64,000 nt of DNA, from positions 5,084,001 through 5,148,000 of the forward strand of contig NZ_LT629793.1 in NCBI RefSeq assembly GCF_900105735.1, given 5' to 3'. The notes under the pieces are model-generated. The model was not told the origin of the DNA, ran no database searches, and saw only the letters and a program-made list of their open reading frames with translations. Position numbers and translations under genes: made by a program. This DNA comes from Pseudomonas yamanorum. Lineage in GTDB: Bacteria > Pseudomonadota > Gammaproteobacteria > Pseudomonadales > Pseudomonadaceae. Of the stretch, positions 1-9,014 are shown piece by piece; position 1 is the first letter of the stretch; the number at the start of each line of letters is the position of its first letter.

Positions 1-1
1 G

Positions 2-808
2 CTGATTGGCCCGGAACTGGAGTTTCAGCAGGACGCCCTGGTGGCGCTGTGCGGTGCGCTGATGTCGCCGCGCCTGGACGGTGTGGTAGTGCATCAGGAC
101 ACCGCGTTTGAAGTACGTGCCGGGCAGGTGCTGCGCTTTGAATTTCCCAAGGCCGGCGCACGGACTTACCTGGCGGTGGCCGGTGGTATCGACGTGCCGC
201 TGGTATTGGGCAGCCGGTCCACTTACACCCTGGGTGCGTTGGGCGGGTTTCACGGGCGGCGGCTGGTGGAGGGTGATGAATTGCCTGTGGGCGAGCCCAG
301 CGGCAAAGGCCGGGCGGGGAATAGTTTGCCCATGGCGTTGCGTCAATCGGTGGGCGGGGACGTGACGTTGCGAGTAGTGCCGGGGCTGTATTACGAGCGA
401 CTGACGCCCGGCGCCAAAATCAGCTTTTTTGCCGAGCCCTGGACGGTCGGTTCGGAGGCTGATCGCATCGGCTATCGCTTCAAGGGCGGTAGCGCGTTGA
501 GCTTTCAGCCACGGGAACAGCCGTTTGGTGCCGGGTCTGATCCGTCGAATATCGTCGACAGTTGCTACCCCATCGGCTCGATCCAGGTGCCGGCCGGGTT
601 GGAGCCGATCGTGCTGCACCGGGACGCGGTGTCGGGCGGTGGCTACGCGATGATTGGTACGGTCATCAGTGCCGACCTGGATTTGATCGGGCAGATGCAA
701 CCGAACCAGCGGGCGGGGTTTGTGGCGGTGACGCTGGAGGAGGCACTGGAGGCGCGGCGGGTGTACAAGAAGCGGTTGAAGGTGATGGGTGGGTTGTTTA
801 ATACCTGA
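2..808 (+). CDS. pxpC: 5-oxoprolinase subunit C / biotin-dependent carboxyltransferase family protein, 3' part
   Basis: The reading frame is open from base 2, so the gene enters the window already under way and its 5' end is missing. The product resembles the KipA/PxpC family, which with PxpA and PxpB cleaves 5-oxoproline to glutamate using ATP; related domains occur in urea carboxylase. Family-like stretches are visible: YLAVAGGIDVP, the LGSRSTYTLGALGGF segment, a central FxxEPWTVGSEADRIGYR stretch, and SNIVDSCYPIGSIQVPAG near the C-terminus. The other subunits would lie upstream, outside the window. A REPIN follows directly after the stop codon. The family assignment is secure; the precise substrate is inferred from the family. 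Confidence 0.85.
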   Translation: MIGPELEFQQDALVALCGALMSPRLDGVVVHQDTAFEVRAGQVLRFEFPKAGARTYLAVAGGIDVPLVLGSRSTYTLGALGGFHGRRLVEGDELPVGEPSGKGRAGNSLPMALRQSVGGDVTLRVVPGLYYERLTPGAKISFFAEPWTVGSEADRIGYRFKGGSALSFQPREQPFGAGSDPSNIVDSCYPIGSIQVPAGLEPIVLHRDAVSGGGYAMIGTVISADLDLIGQMQPNQRAGFVAVTLEEALEARRVYKKRLKVMGGLFNT

Positions 809-824
809 TGTCACCACCGAACCC

Positions 825-918
825 AATGTGGGAGCGGGCTTGCTCGCGAAAGCGGAGTGTCAGTCAATACATCCGGTGACTGATACACCGCCTTCGCGAG
901 CAAGCCCGCTCCCACATT
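825..918. repeat. REPIN (paired REP), type GGAGCGGGCTTGCTCGCG
   Basis: Two inverted copies of a REP core (TGTGGGAGCGGGCTTGCTCG and its complement) flank a short variable centre, so the whole unit folds into one long hairpin. It lies between the convergent 3' ends of pxpC and the phosphate transporter gene, a usual place for such elements, where it may also slow transcription or stabilise mRNA ends. The same type recurs at 23523 and 43053. Confidence 0.9.
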
Positions 919-933
919 TTGATCCGGGTTGTG

Positions 934-2550
934 TCAGAACAACTTGGTGAATAGCCAGTACAGGCTACCCGACAACAGAATCGCCGCCGGCAATGTCAGC
1001 ACCCAGGCCATCAGCAAGTTGCGGATGGTCTTCATCTGCAACCCACCACCATTCGCCACCATGGTCCCGGCCACACCGGACGACAGCACATGGGTGGTGG
1101 ACACCGGCAAACCATACATGTCCGCCGCGCCGATGGTCAGCATCGCCACCATCTCGGCCGAGGCGCCCTGGGCGTAGGTCAGGTGGGTCTTGCCGATCTT
1201 CTCGCCCACGGTCACCACGATGCGCTTCCAGCCGACCATGGTTCCCAGGCCGAGGGCGATGGCCACGGCGATCTTGACCCACAGCGGGATAAACCGTGTG
1301 GCGTTGTCGATCTGTTGCTTGAACAGTTGCAGCTTGTTCTGGGTGTCGGCGTCGAAGTTGCCGACCTTGCCCTTGTCCATCAGGCGGATGGTTTCGCTGG
1401 TCAGGTACATGTCGTTACGCACGTTGCCCACGGCCTCGGCCGGTACGGCGGCGAGGGAGCCGTAGCTCTTCACTTCTTCACCGATATGCCCGGTGATGGA
1501 GGCGAGGGCGGGCACCAGTTCCGGCGTGGCTTCCTTGGTGCGTACGTAGGTCGACAAGGTGGCGCGCGAGTCGGCAGGCGCCAGTTGCGGCGCCGCTTTT
1601 ACCAGGGCTGCCTGGGTCACTTCGGCCACGGCGGCAAACTGCAACGACTCACCGGCCGGCATGGTGCGGTTCAGCGCGTAGGCCATCGGCAGGGTGCCTA
1701 CCAGGATCAACATGATCAGGCCCATGCCCTTTTGGCCGTCGTTGGACCCGTGGGCAAACGACACACCGGTGCAGGTGGCGATCAGCATGCCGCGAATCCA
1801 CCAAGGCGGCGGGGTGTCGCCTTTTGGTGCCTTGTAGAGCGAGCGGTTTTTCACGAAGGCCCGCAGCGCCAGCAACAGTAGGGCGGCGAAGGCGAAGCCG
1901 ATCAGCGGCGACAACAACAGTGCGTAACCGATCTTGATCGCCTGGCCCCAGTCCACACCGCTGGTGCCGTCACGGCCATGCATCAGAGCGTTGGCCACGC
2001 CCACGCCGATGATCGAGCCGATCAAGGTGTGGGACGACGACGCCGGCAAACCCAGCCACCAGGTGCCGAGGTTCCACAGGATCGCGGCGATCAACAGCGC
2101 GAAGATCATTGCAAAGCCGGCCGAGGAGCCGACCTGCAGAATCAGCTCCACCGGCAGCAGGGCGATGATGCCGAACGCCACCGCGCCGCTGGACAGCAGC
2201 ACGCCGAGGAAGTTGAAAAAGCCCGACCACACCACCGCGAAATGCGGCGGCAACGAGTTGGTGTAGATCACCGTGGCCACCGCGTTGGCGGTGTCGTGGA
2301 AACCGTTGACGAACTCGAAGCCCAGGGCAATCAACAGCGCCACACCCAGCAGCAGGAACGGCGTCCAGGTGGTGACCACCGTGCCGAGCTCGTGCATGTC
2401 GTGCATCAGGCTGTAGGCGGTGAACAACAGGCCCATGGCGAGTACGGCGAAGAAAACGATCACCGTCACCAGGCCGGGTTTCTTGTCCAGGCGCGGTTTG
2501 GGGTCGTTGGTGACGGAGGCGGTGGAGGCGGTCAGCGAAGGGGTTGCCAT
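934..2550 (-). CDS. pitA: Inorganic phosphate transporter, PiT family
   Basis: A 538-residue polytopic inner-membrane protein of the PiT (Pfam PHO4) family, which takes up metal-phosphate complexes coupled to protons. The two family repeats are visible: GFHDTANA at about residues 83-90 in the N-terminal half and SFAHGSNDGQKG in the second half. Between them is a hydrophilic loop of about 130 residues, and the C-terminus again carries membrane segments (VSTTHVLSSGVAG region). The start is the ATG at 2550, after a short N-terminal cytoplasmic tail. The gene stands alone between two REPINs. The symbol follows the family; whether it is PitA or a paralogue cannot be told from the sequence. Confidence 0.9.
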   Translation of the reverse strand: MATPSLTASTASVTNDPKPRLDKKPGLVTVIVFFAVLAMGLLFTAYSLMHDMHELGTVVTTWTPFLLLGVALLIALGFEFVNGFHDTANAVATVIYTNSLPPHFAVVWSGFFNFLGVLLSSGAVAFGIIALLPVELILQVGSSAGFAMIFALLIAAILWNLGTWWLGLPASSSHTLIGSIIGVGVANALMHGRDGTSGVDWGQAIKIGYALLLSPLIGFAFAALLLLALRAFVKNRSLYKAPKGDTPPPWWIRGMLIATCTGVSFAHGSNDGQKGMGLIMLILVGTLPMAYALNRTMPAGESLQFAAVAEVTQAALVKAAPQLAPADSRATLSTYVRTKEATPELVPALASITGHIGEEVKSYGSLAAVPAEAVGNVRNDMYLTSETIRLMDKGKVGNFDADTQNKLQLFKQQIDNATRFIPLWVKIAVAIALGLGTMVGWKRIVVTVGEKIGKTHLTYAQGASAEMVAMLTIGAADMYGLPVSTTHVLSSGVAGTMVANGGGLQMKTIRNLLMAWVLTLPAAILLSGSLYWLFTKLF

Positions 2551-2675
2551 GCCGGAACATCCAGTGTTGAGGGAGGATATCCGTCATGATCGTTGCAGAA
2601 TGTTACAGAGATGCTGCGGTAAATCAGTGTTTCCAGATTTGGGATGGCCGCTGGTCTACAAAACACTGCCGATCA

Positions 2676-2751
2676 AATGTGGGAGCTGGCTTGCCTGCGA
2701 TAGCGGTGTATCAGTCACCACCGCTATCGCAGGCAAGCCAGCTCCCACATT
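2676..2751. repeat. REPIN, type GGAGCTGGCTTGCCTGCGAT
   Basis: Inverted pair of the second REP core (TGTGGGAGCTGGCTTGCCTG) with a short spacer; the inner arms also pair (ATAGCGGTG/CACCGCTAT). It lies between the pit promoter region and the 3' end of the zntB-like gene. Confidence 0.9.
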
Positions 2752-2766
2752 GATCGCATTTCAAAT

Positions 2767-3789
2767 TCAATAATCCTTGCGCTTGCGAAACGCCCAACGC
2801 CCGGCAATCAGGGTAAACGTCGCCACCAGTGCCACCAGAATCCAGAAGCCTTCAGGGTCAGTGGAAAGCGGCACGCCACCGACGTTCATGCCAAAAAAGC
2901 CGGCAATGATGTTGATCGGCAATGCCAGCACCGTGACCACGGTCAGGGTGAACAGCGTGCGGTTGCTCTGCTCGTTGAGGTTGGCAGCGATCTCTTCCTG
3001 CAACAGCTTGATGCGCTCGCCCAACGCCATCAGGTCGTTGATGATCAGCGCAAACTCCTCGGTGGATTTGCGCAACTCCTTTACGTCTTCCTTCTGCAAC
3101 CATTGCGGCGGGCGGTTGAGCAGCCGCAGCAACGAGCCCGGCTCCAGCGCCAGCAGCCGTTGCAGGCGCACCAGCACCCGGCGCGCGGCGCCCAGTTCAG
3201 CGCGGTTGGTGGACAGACGCGACGACAGCAACTGGTCCTCGATCTGGTCGACGCTGAGGCTGGTCTTGCGCACGATCTGCGTCAGCACCTCGCCTTGGTC
3301 CCGCAGCAGATGCACCAGCAGTTCCAGCGGCGAGCGAAAGTGTTCACCGGCCTTCACTGATGAGCGCAGCTTGTCCACCGAGTGCAGCGGTTGCAGGCGC
3401 GCGCTGATCAACAGTCGGCTGCGGGCGCACACCCACAAGGTGGAAATGTCTGAAGAGACCATGCTGCTGAAGTTGAAGACCACGTCGTTGACCACCGCCA
3501 GCAAGGCCGAGTCCACGTGTTCGATGCGGGTGGAACGCGAGCCTTCGTGCAAGGCCTCGAAGAATTCTTCCGGCAGGTTCAGGTGCGCCTGCATCCAGCG
3601 CTCGCAGGCGGCGTGGGCCAGATTCAGGTGCAGCCAGAGAAATTCGTCGGGATCACCGGGTTGCTGCAAGGCCGCCAGGGCAGTGGCTGAGTCAATCTGT
3701 TCGCCCTTTTCACCGGGGCGAAAACGAAAACCGTAAAGCAAGCCAAACAGGTCGGAATCCTGGTGGCTGTGGTCGATGCTGTGGTTCAT
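2767..3789 (-). CDS. zntB: CorA-type metal channel, ZntB-like zinc transporter
   Basis: A 340-residue protein of the CorA family: a long acidic/helical cytoplasmic domain followed by two C-terminal membrane helices. The loop between them carries the family signature GMN (residues about 300-302) followed by VGGVP. That GMN-xGG-P arrangement is characteristic of the ZntB branch, which transports zinc, rather than of CorA/MgtE magnesium channels. The C-terminus is basic (RKRKDY), as expected for the cytoplasmic end. The start is the ATG at 3789. It is monocistronic here. The CorA family is certain; zinc as substrate is inferred. Confidence 0.85.
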   Translation of the reverse strand: MNHSIDHSHQDSDLFGLLYGFRFRPGEKGEQIDSATALAALQQPGDPDEFLWLHLNLAHAACERWMQAHLNLPEEFFEALHEGSRSTRIEHVDSALLAVVNDVVFNFSSMVSSDISTLWVCARSRLLISARLQPLHSVDKLRSSVKAGEHFRSPLELLVHLLRDQGEVLTQIVRKTSLSVDQIEDQLLSSRLSTNRAELGAARRVLVRLQRLLALEPGSLLRLLNRPPQWLQKEDVKELRKSTEEFALIINDLMALGERIKLLQEEIAANLNEQSNRTLFTLTVVTVLALPINIIAGFFGMNVGGVPLSTDPEGFWILVALVATFTLIAGRWAFRKRKDY

Positions 3790-3890
3790 GGAGGCTCGCA
3801 GGGAAAGTGCCTGTAGGAGATTTCACAGGTTCACTTGGAGCGCATCATGGCAACTGAATTTGACGCTTTTGTGACGGTTTGAGGTGGCCG

Positions 3891-5162
3891 TCAATCGCCT
3901 GCGGGCAAACTGAAGCTGAACACCGTGCCGTCCTGCTCGCTGGAAGACACTTCCAGCCGCCCGCCATGGGCGTCGGCAATCTGTTTGACGATGTACAAAC
4001 CCAGGCCCAGCCCGGCCTGGGGCAGGGCGCCCGTCGGTCGGGAGTAGGGCTGGAACAGCAGCGGCATGGCTTGCTCACTGATCAGCCCAAGGTTTTTCAC
4101 CGTTAACTCAAACGTGCCGGCGTTGACCTGTGCACTGACTTCAACCGGCCCTTCGGGACTGCCGTGGCTGATGGCGTTGGCCACCAGGTTGGAGAGCAGT
4201 TGCGCCAGCCGCTCGCGGTCGCCTTTCACGCCGTTGAGATTGCCGATGCGGGCGTGGATCAGCCGCTTGGGGTGCACGTGCTGCACCTCGTCCACCACAT
4301 GCTGCAAGGTGTCTTCCAGCCCCGCGCACTCACCGATATTCACTGGGATGCCGCTGCCCATTCGGCCGCGGGCAAAGTCCAGTACGTCCTCCACCAATTG
4401 CGAGGCGCGGCGACCGCTGGCCAGCATGTGCCGCACCAGGGTGTCGGTGGCCGGGTCCGGGTGTTTGCGCAGCAGCCGTTCGGCGCCGACGTTGATGGCG
4501 AACAGCGGGTTGCGCAGGTCGTGGCCGAGCACGGCGATGAATTGTTCGCGCAGTTCGGCGGTTTCCCGCTCCTGCTGCAAGTCGGCCTCGGTCTGCTGGA
4601 GGCTTTCTTCGGCTTCGATCTGCAGCGACAGCACCCGGGCAAACGACTCCATGGTCGACTGGATGGTGCTGCTGCGCAGTTGCGCCGGATTCGGGTCCAG
4701 GGCGCAAATGGTGCCGAAGAAGCGCCCGTCGGTGCGAAACACCGGCACCGAGATGTAGCTTTCAAAGTGGTAGATGCGTGGCGTGTGGTGGTCGCGGTAC
4801 AGCGGGTCTTCGCTGGCTTTGTCGATCACGATCGAGACGTGGGAGCCGCGGATTTCGTGGCACAGGGTGGTGGTCAGGTCCAGCTCGCCACCCACGGGCA
4901 GGCCGAAGTCCAGTTGGTCGCGCACGGCGCAGGCGGTCCATGAATCATCGGTGACCCGCGCCACGGCCGCAAAACGCAAGCCGGTCATTTCGCTGATCAC
5001 CTGGAGAATCGCCGGGACGGCGCTGATTCGGCCAATGGTGGCAATGTCGACGGCTTTTTGCCCCATGGCGAACGGTTCCGGTCCTGATGCTGCTGGCGTT
5101 GTGCCTTGGCTGATGGTTGGGATTCTAGCGAGCTTGGCGGCGGAAGGTACAAATTCGTTCAC
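3891..5162 (-). CDS. GAF-domain sensor histidine kinase
   Basis: A 423-residue soluble two-component kinase with no membrane segment. A GAF sensor domain occupies about residues 45-185. A short coiled linker rich in Glu/Gln (about 185-205) leads to the HisKA dimerisation domain with the H-box GHDLRNPL, phospho-acceptor His about 214. The C-terminal ATPase domain has an N-box-like LLSNLVANAISHGS and a G-box GLGLGLYIVKQ. No response regulator gene is adjacent, so its partner is encoded elsewhere. The frame opens with GTG at 5162; an in-frame ATG at 5066 would still keep the GAF domain. The ligand cannot be inferred. Confidence 0.88.
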   Translation of the reverse strand: MNEFVPSAAKLARIPTISQGTTPAASGPEPFAMGQKAVDIATIGRISAVPAILQVISEMTGLRFAAVARVTDDSWTACAVRDQLDFGLPVGGELDLTTTLCHEIRGSHVSIVIDKASEDPLYRDHHTPRIYHFESYISVPVFRTDGRFFGTICALDPNPAQLRSSTIQSTMESFARVLSLQIEAEESLQQTEADLQQERETAELREQFIAVLGHDLRNPLFAINVGAERLLRKHPDPATDTLVRHMLASGRRASQLVEDVLDFARGRMGSGIPVNIGECAGLEDTLQHVVDEVQHVHPKRLIHARIGNLNGVKGDRERLAQLLSNLVANAISHGSPEGPVEVSAQVNAGTFELTVKNLGLISEQAMPLLFQPYSRPTGALPQAGLGLGLYIVKQIADAHGGRLEVSSSEQDGTVFSFSLPAGD

Positions 5163-5202
5163 GCTAATTAGACTAATTGCTCTTCTGGGCGACGAGCGCG
5201 CA

Positions 5203-5241
5203 TAAAAAAGCCGCGCGGCTCGAAAGCGGCGCGGCGTTTTT
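5203..5241. terminator. Bidirectional rho-independent terminator
   Basis: A GC-rich inverted repeat (GCCGCGC ... GCGCGGC) is flanked by an A-run on the left and a T-run on the right, so it can terminate in both directions. It lies just downstream of the PepSY gene (minus strand) and upstream of the histidine kinase start. Confidence 0.8.
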
Positions 5242-5251
5242 GCGGTTCAAC

Positions 5252-5557
5252 TCAAGTGTCTTGCTTGTTTTCCAGGACTTCGCCGGTCTTCGCATCCAGC
5301 TTCACGTCCCACTTCACGTTGCTGGTGTCACGCAGTTCGGTCTCGTAGACCAGGCGGCCGGCTTTGTCTTCCAGCTCGGTGTCAACGATGGTCGCGCCTT
5401 TGTGCTGGGCCACTGCCTTGGCGTTGAGTTTTTCGAAGTCCATGATGGCGCCGGACTTGAGCAGGCTCGGAATGTGGTCCGGGCGAACATCGGCCTGGGC
5501 CAAGCCAGCGGTAAGGGTCAAGGCGGCAGCGGCGAACAGAGCAGTCAGGTTTTTCAT
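5252..5557 (-). CDS. Secreted PepSY-domain protein
   Basis: A 101-residue protein with a clear signal peptide (MKNLTALFAAAALTLTAGLA, cleavage after AQA) and a single PepSY domain. The domain ends with the typical pattern VYETELRD...KWDVKLDAKTGEVLENKQD. PepSY proteins of this size are periplasmic, often damp peptidases or act in envelope signalling, and in Pseudomonas are often regulated with two-component systems. Its closeness to the histidine kinase gene is suggestive, but the terminator between them argues for separate transcripts. The start is the ATG at 5557 with an AAGGATC ribosome-binding site. Confidence 0.85.
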   Translation of the reverse strand: MKNLTALFAAAALTLTAGLAQADVRPDHIPSLLKSGAIMDFEKLNAKAVAQHKGATIVDTELEDKAGRLVYETELRDTSNVKWDVKLDAKTGEVLENKQDT

Positions 5558-5697
5558 GGGGTGATCCTTTGGGGTGAGCTGTTTAAGTGGGATCAGGTTA
5601 ACCAGCGCAACTTAACTCACCCTTAAAATTGCGCCGTTTGTTCAATCGGCGGCGAGTGCGGAGTTTCATGCTGGCGTCTCAATCATGGGAGGCACAG

Positions 5698-6627
5698 ATG
5701 AAACAGTTATTGGCCTGGGTGTACGCGCCCTTGTTCTGGGTGGGATTTATCGGGTGGGCGCTCTGGCTGGTGCAGGTGGATGAGCCGCAGTGGCTGGGGC
5801 TGGTAGTTGTCTGCGCGGTGGTGGTGTCGTTTATTGCGGAGTGGTGGTTGCCCTACGAGCCGCAGTGGAATCGCAACCAGGGTGACCGTCGTCGCGACCT
5901 GATTCATGCGGTGGTCAACGAAGGTCTCAATGCCGCGGGCTTGTTGATCTTGCCGGTATTGACCGCGCTGCTGGCCGTTGATGGTGTATGGCCGCGGGCG
6001 TGGCCGCTCTGGGAGCAATTGCTGCTGGCGATCTTCATCGCCGATGCGGGCATCACCCTGATGCACTACGCCAGTCACCGAGTCGCGGCCTTGTGGCGTC
6101 TGCATGCGGTGCATCACAGCGTGCAGCGGTTGTACGGTTTCAATGGCTTGATGAAGCATCCGTTGCACCAGATGCTCGAAGCCACGGCGGGCTTGTTGCC
6201 GCTGATCCTGCTGGGCATTCCCACGGACGTTGCGCTGCTGCTGGCCCTGGCGATTGCCGTTCAGTTGCTGTTGCAGCATTCCAATGTCGACATGCGCCTG
6301 GGGCCGCTGCGCTGGGTATTCGCCTGGGCGCCGGTGCATCGTTTTCATCACATGAAATATGGCCGGGCGGGGGATGTGAATTTCGGCTTGTTTTTCAATC
6401 TGTGGGACTGGCTATTGGGCACGGCGTTTTACAGCCATGACTATCGAATGGGCCAGGGCGACTTGGGGATTGGCAGCCGGCCGGATTTTCCGCGGGAGTA
6501 TGTGACGCAGCTGTGCGATCCGTTCAGGACGGTGCGCTTGAGCAGGGAGCCGCCGGTTCCCGTCGGTCTAATCCAGGATTCGTACGTGCAGGTTGCGCAA
6601 CGACGCCCCGGCCGTGACGCCAAATAG
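5698..6627 (+). CDS. Sterol desaturase / fatty acid hydroxylase family membrane protein
   Basis: An integral membrane protein of about 309 residues from the ATG at 5698, chosen because GGGAGG precedes it. The frame is open 69 nt further upstream, but without a ribosome-binding site. Three histidine clusters of the di-iron hydroxylase superfamily are visible: HYASHR, LHAVHHS and HRFHHMK, between four or more hydrophobic segments. The family hydroxylates or desaturates lipids at the membrane; the substrate here is unknown. The last 60 bp overlap the 3' end of the convergent AraC-type regulator gene, so the two messages can pair. Confidence 0.88.
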   Translation: MKQLLAWVYAPLFWVGFIGWALWLVQVDEPQWLGLVVVCAVVVSFIAEWWLPYEPQWNRNQGDRRRDLIHAVVNEGLNAAGLLILPVLTALLAVDGVWPRAWPLWEQLLLAIFIADAGITLMHYASHRVAALWRLHAVHHSVQRLYGFNGLMKHPLHQMLEATAGLLPLILLGIPTDVALLLALAIAVQLLLQHSNVDMRLGPLRWVFAWAPVHRFHHMKYGRAGDVNFGLFFNLWDWLLGTAFYSHDYRMGQGDLGIGSRPDFPREYVTQLCDPFRTVRLSREPPVPVGLIQDSYVQVAQRRPGRDAK

Positions 6628-7245
6628 TTGCTTCATGGTCCGTGAAAAATGCGCCGAATCAGCGAACCCGGCGCCATGGGCTGCCTCGGTCAAGGTGCTG
6701 CCGCCGAGCGCCAGTCCGAGCGCCACCCGCAAGCGCCGCCACAGCACCAGGCGGCGCACGGGCAAACCCAGTTGGTTGGCGAACAAACGTTCCAGCTGGC
6801 TTAACGAAACGTGCGCTGCCTGCGCCAGGGCGTGGGCTGAGACCTTGCCGCTCAGTTGCTGATCCAGCGCCAACAGCGCGCGCTCCACCCGGGCGTCGTC
6901 CAGTGCGCGTCTCGGCAACTGGCGCAGCGTGTGCTCGAGTGTTTCCAGGGACAGTTCACTGTCGGCCAGGGCGGCCTGCAAAGAGTCGAGGTCAAATGCG
7001 CCGGGTTCGGCATACACCATCAACACCTCACCATGGGTGTGGAGGAGGGCGTGGGGCATTCGTGAGGGGATGAACAGGCGATGGGCCGTGGTGACACGGC
7101 CATCGAGGCTGGCCGTGACCGGCCCGCCCGGGGAGAACATCAACTGGTGGGCATAGTGTGCATGAGGCGCGGTGCGCCCCGGTATGCCCAGGATCAGCCC
7201 GTAGTCAGGCCCCAGCCACAGGCGACCTGACCATTCGGAACTCAC
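6568..7245 (-). CDS. AraC-family transcriptional regulator
   Basis: A 225-residue regulator. The N-terminal cupin-like part ends about residue 100 (PHALLHTHGEVLMVYAEPGAF), and the C-terminal two-HTH AraC domain includes LAQAAHVSLSQLERLF and the second helix region EAAHGAGFADSAHFSRTMKQLFGVT. The frame starts at a GTG immediately after the stop codon of the glycerophosphodiesterase gene (TGA then GTG), so the two are probably transcribed together and translationally coupled. Its 3' end overlaps the sterol-desaturase gene by 60 bp in convergent orientation. The effector is unknown. Confidence 0.87.
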   Translation of the reverse strand: MSSEWSGRLWLGPDYGLILGIPGRTAPHAHYAHQLMFSPGGPVTASLDGRVTTAHRLFIPSRMPHALLHTHGEVLMVYAEPGAFDLDSLQAALADSELSLETLEHTLRQLPRRALDDARVERALLALDQQLSGKVSAHALAQAAHVSLSQLERLFANQLGLPVRRLVLWRRLRVALGLALGGSTLTEAAHGAGFADSAHFSRTMKQLFGVTAGASLRNLHVRILD

Positions 7246-8373
7246 TCAGTAACCGTTGTCCTGCAGCAGGTCGGCCACACTCGAGGACGGCCAGCGTTTG
7301 TAGTACTTCAGCAGTTCGGCGGCGCGGTTGGTGAAGATGCCGTCGACGCCGGCTTTCATCACCTTATCGAAGTCCACCGGCTCATCCACGGTGTACACGT
7401 GCACCAGCATGCCTTTGTCGTGGGTCAACTGGTTCATCTCGGGTTTGACCAGGTCGGAATAGCTCTGATCGCCCAGGTTGGTCAGTTGTGCCGAAGGGCC
7501 AGTACCGATGGCGCCCAGGCTCTTGGCCTCGTCGACCCATTTTTCGAACTCGGCGGCGTCCTTCGGCTCCTGCTTGGCGTAGTAGGCGGCTTTGCTCGGC
7601 TCGCCGGACTCGGCGAAGGTCACCTTGGATTTCGGCTCGATGCTGCCTTCACCGACCCACAACAGCAGGATTTTCGGGGTGTTGGGCATCTCTTTTTGCA
7701 GTTCTTTCAGGCTGTCCTTTTCAAAGGTTTGCAGCACTACGCGGCCCTTGCCCTGGCCGACGCCGATGTTTTTCTGGGCCTGGTTGGAGCCGGTGGAGCT
7801 CAACCAGCCTTTGTCCAACAGCTTGTTCTTCAGGTCGGCTTCGATACCCGGGAATTGCTTCGGCTCTTTGGTTTCGATGTACAGGCCGGGTTTGTGCTGC
7901 GGGTTGCCTTCGGCGATCTTGATGATTTCGTCCAGGCTGAGGATTTTCAAGCCGACGAAGCCTGGGCGGGCGCGATCCGGGTAGGCGGCGTTGAACCAAC
8001 TGCCGGCATCCAGAGTTTTAAGCTCGGCCCAGGTGAATTCGTTGGCCGGGCTGTCCTTGCGCTCGGGGAACTTGGTGGCGACGTCGGTGGTGCGTTGCAG
8101 GTTGTTGTCATGCAGGGCAAACAGCACGCCGTCCTTGCTGCGTTGCAGGTCCATTTCCAGGTAGTCGGCACCCAGGTCGCGCGCGACTTTGTAGGCGGCG
8201 GCGGTGGATTCCGGTGCATCGAAGGACGCGCCACGGTGGGCAATGACGGCAGGGTTTGGAATGCCTTCGTTGGCCGCGAGTTCGGTAGGGCTGATCGGGC
8301 TTGCCGCCTGTGCGTGGCCAAGGCCCAGCATCAGGGCCAGCAGCAGGGCACTCTTGGTAAACGTGACAGGCAT
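7246..8373 (-). CDS. glpQ: Periplasmic glycerophosphodiester phosphodiesterase
   Basis: About 375 residues from the ATG at 8373, which has an AAAGGAC ribosome-binding site; the frame extends 51 nt further upstream without one. A signal peptide (MPVTFTKSALLLALMLGLGH) precedes the GDPD domain. Catalytic landmarks are visible: AHRG with His46, the E-x-D pair in YLEMDLQ and the LHD motif a few residues later. The enzyme releases glycerol 3-phosphate and an alcohol from glycerophosphodiesters in the periplasm. An AraC regulator gene follows without a gap. In Pseudomonas such enzymes are often phosphate-regulated, but no clear Pho box was recognised upstream. Confidence 0.92.
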   Translation of the reverse strand: MPVTFTKSALLLALMLGLGHAQAASPISPTELAANEGIPNPAVIAHRGASFDAPESTAAAYKVARDLGADYLEMDLQRSKDGVLFALHDNNLQRTTDVATKFPERKDSPANEFTWAELKTLDAGSWFNAAYPDRARPGFVGLKILSLDEIIKIAEGNPQHKPGLYIETKEPKQFPGIEADLKNKLLDKGWLSSTGSNQAQKNIGVGQGKGRVVLQTFEKDSLKELQKEMPNTPKILLLWVGEGSIEPKSKVTFAESGEPSKAAYYAKQEPKDAAEFEKWVDEAKSLGAIGTGPSAQLTNLGDQSYSDLVKPEMNQLTHDKGMLVHVYTVDEPVDFDKVMKAGVDGIFTNRAAELLKYYKRWPSSSVADLLQDNGY

Positions 8374-8604
8374 AAGCGAAGTCCTTTCGTGGAGGTAACT
8401 TTGAGAAGGGCTCCTTTTTAACAATTGCTTGCGAATGGCGCTATCACCAAACCGACATTAACGTGTTCACGGGCCATTTTTCTGCACTTTTGTGCCGTGC
8501 CATGCAGTATTCTTGCCCTCAGTTGCCCCATCAGAGGGCAGATTATCTGCCATGCGTGTAAACCATCTTTCCAGTCCAAACAGGACTTTTCAGTGAGGTT
8601 TACC

Positions 8605-8928
8605 ATGCGCATCACCTCCGAGCTTATCTGCCAGGCCGCCGACCAACTCCACGGTTTTGTCGGCCTGAACCGCAAGACCCACCAGTACATCGTCCGTTTC
8701 AGCGAAGACGCCTTCGGCATGGACGTGGCCGACGACGGCATCATCCCGACCGCCGAGTTTGTCTGGCAGCCGGTTGACGAGCAGGCCATGACCCTGTCCC
8801 GCGAGCGGATCCAACTGCTGCTGGACCAGAACATCGACGATCGCATCAACATCACGGAACCGCTGCGGGTGTACATGCGCCGGGTGGAGATTCCGCAGAT
8901 CAGTGCGGTGCGCAGTCTGGTGGGTTGA
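8605..8928 (+). CDS. DUF2025 family protein
   Basis: A compact 107-residue soluble protein starting at the ATG at 8605 behind GTGAGG; the longer open frame from 8425 has no support. The sequence (MRITSELICQAADQLHGFVG) matches my recollection of the DUF2025 family, small conserved Pseudomonas proteins of unknown function. There are no membrane segments or cysteine motifs. The gene diverges from glpQ with a 230-bp gap and stands alone. No function can be assigned. Confidence 0.8.
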   Translation: MRITSELICQAADQLHGFVGLNRKTHQYIVRFSEDAFGMDVADDGIIPTAEFVWQPVDEQAMTLSRERIQLLLDQNIDDRINITEPLRVYMRRVEIPQISAVRSLVG

Positions 8929-9014
8929 ACGCCACATTGTCCCTGCGGCTGGAGCGCTTTTTGTGGCGAGGGAGCTCCCTTGTCCACATTGAGTGTTTTA
9001 CATAGGCTGATGTT

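Noticed and set aside
5629..5697. Upstream extension of the sterol-desaturase-like gene
   Set aside because: No ribosome-binding site and a basic, non-membrane leader; GGGAGG before the ATG at 5698 fits better.
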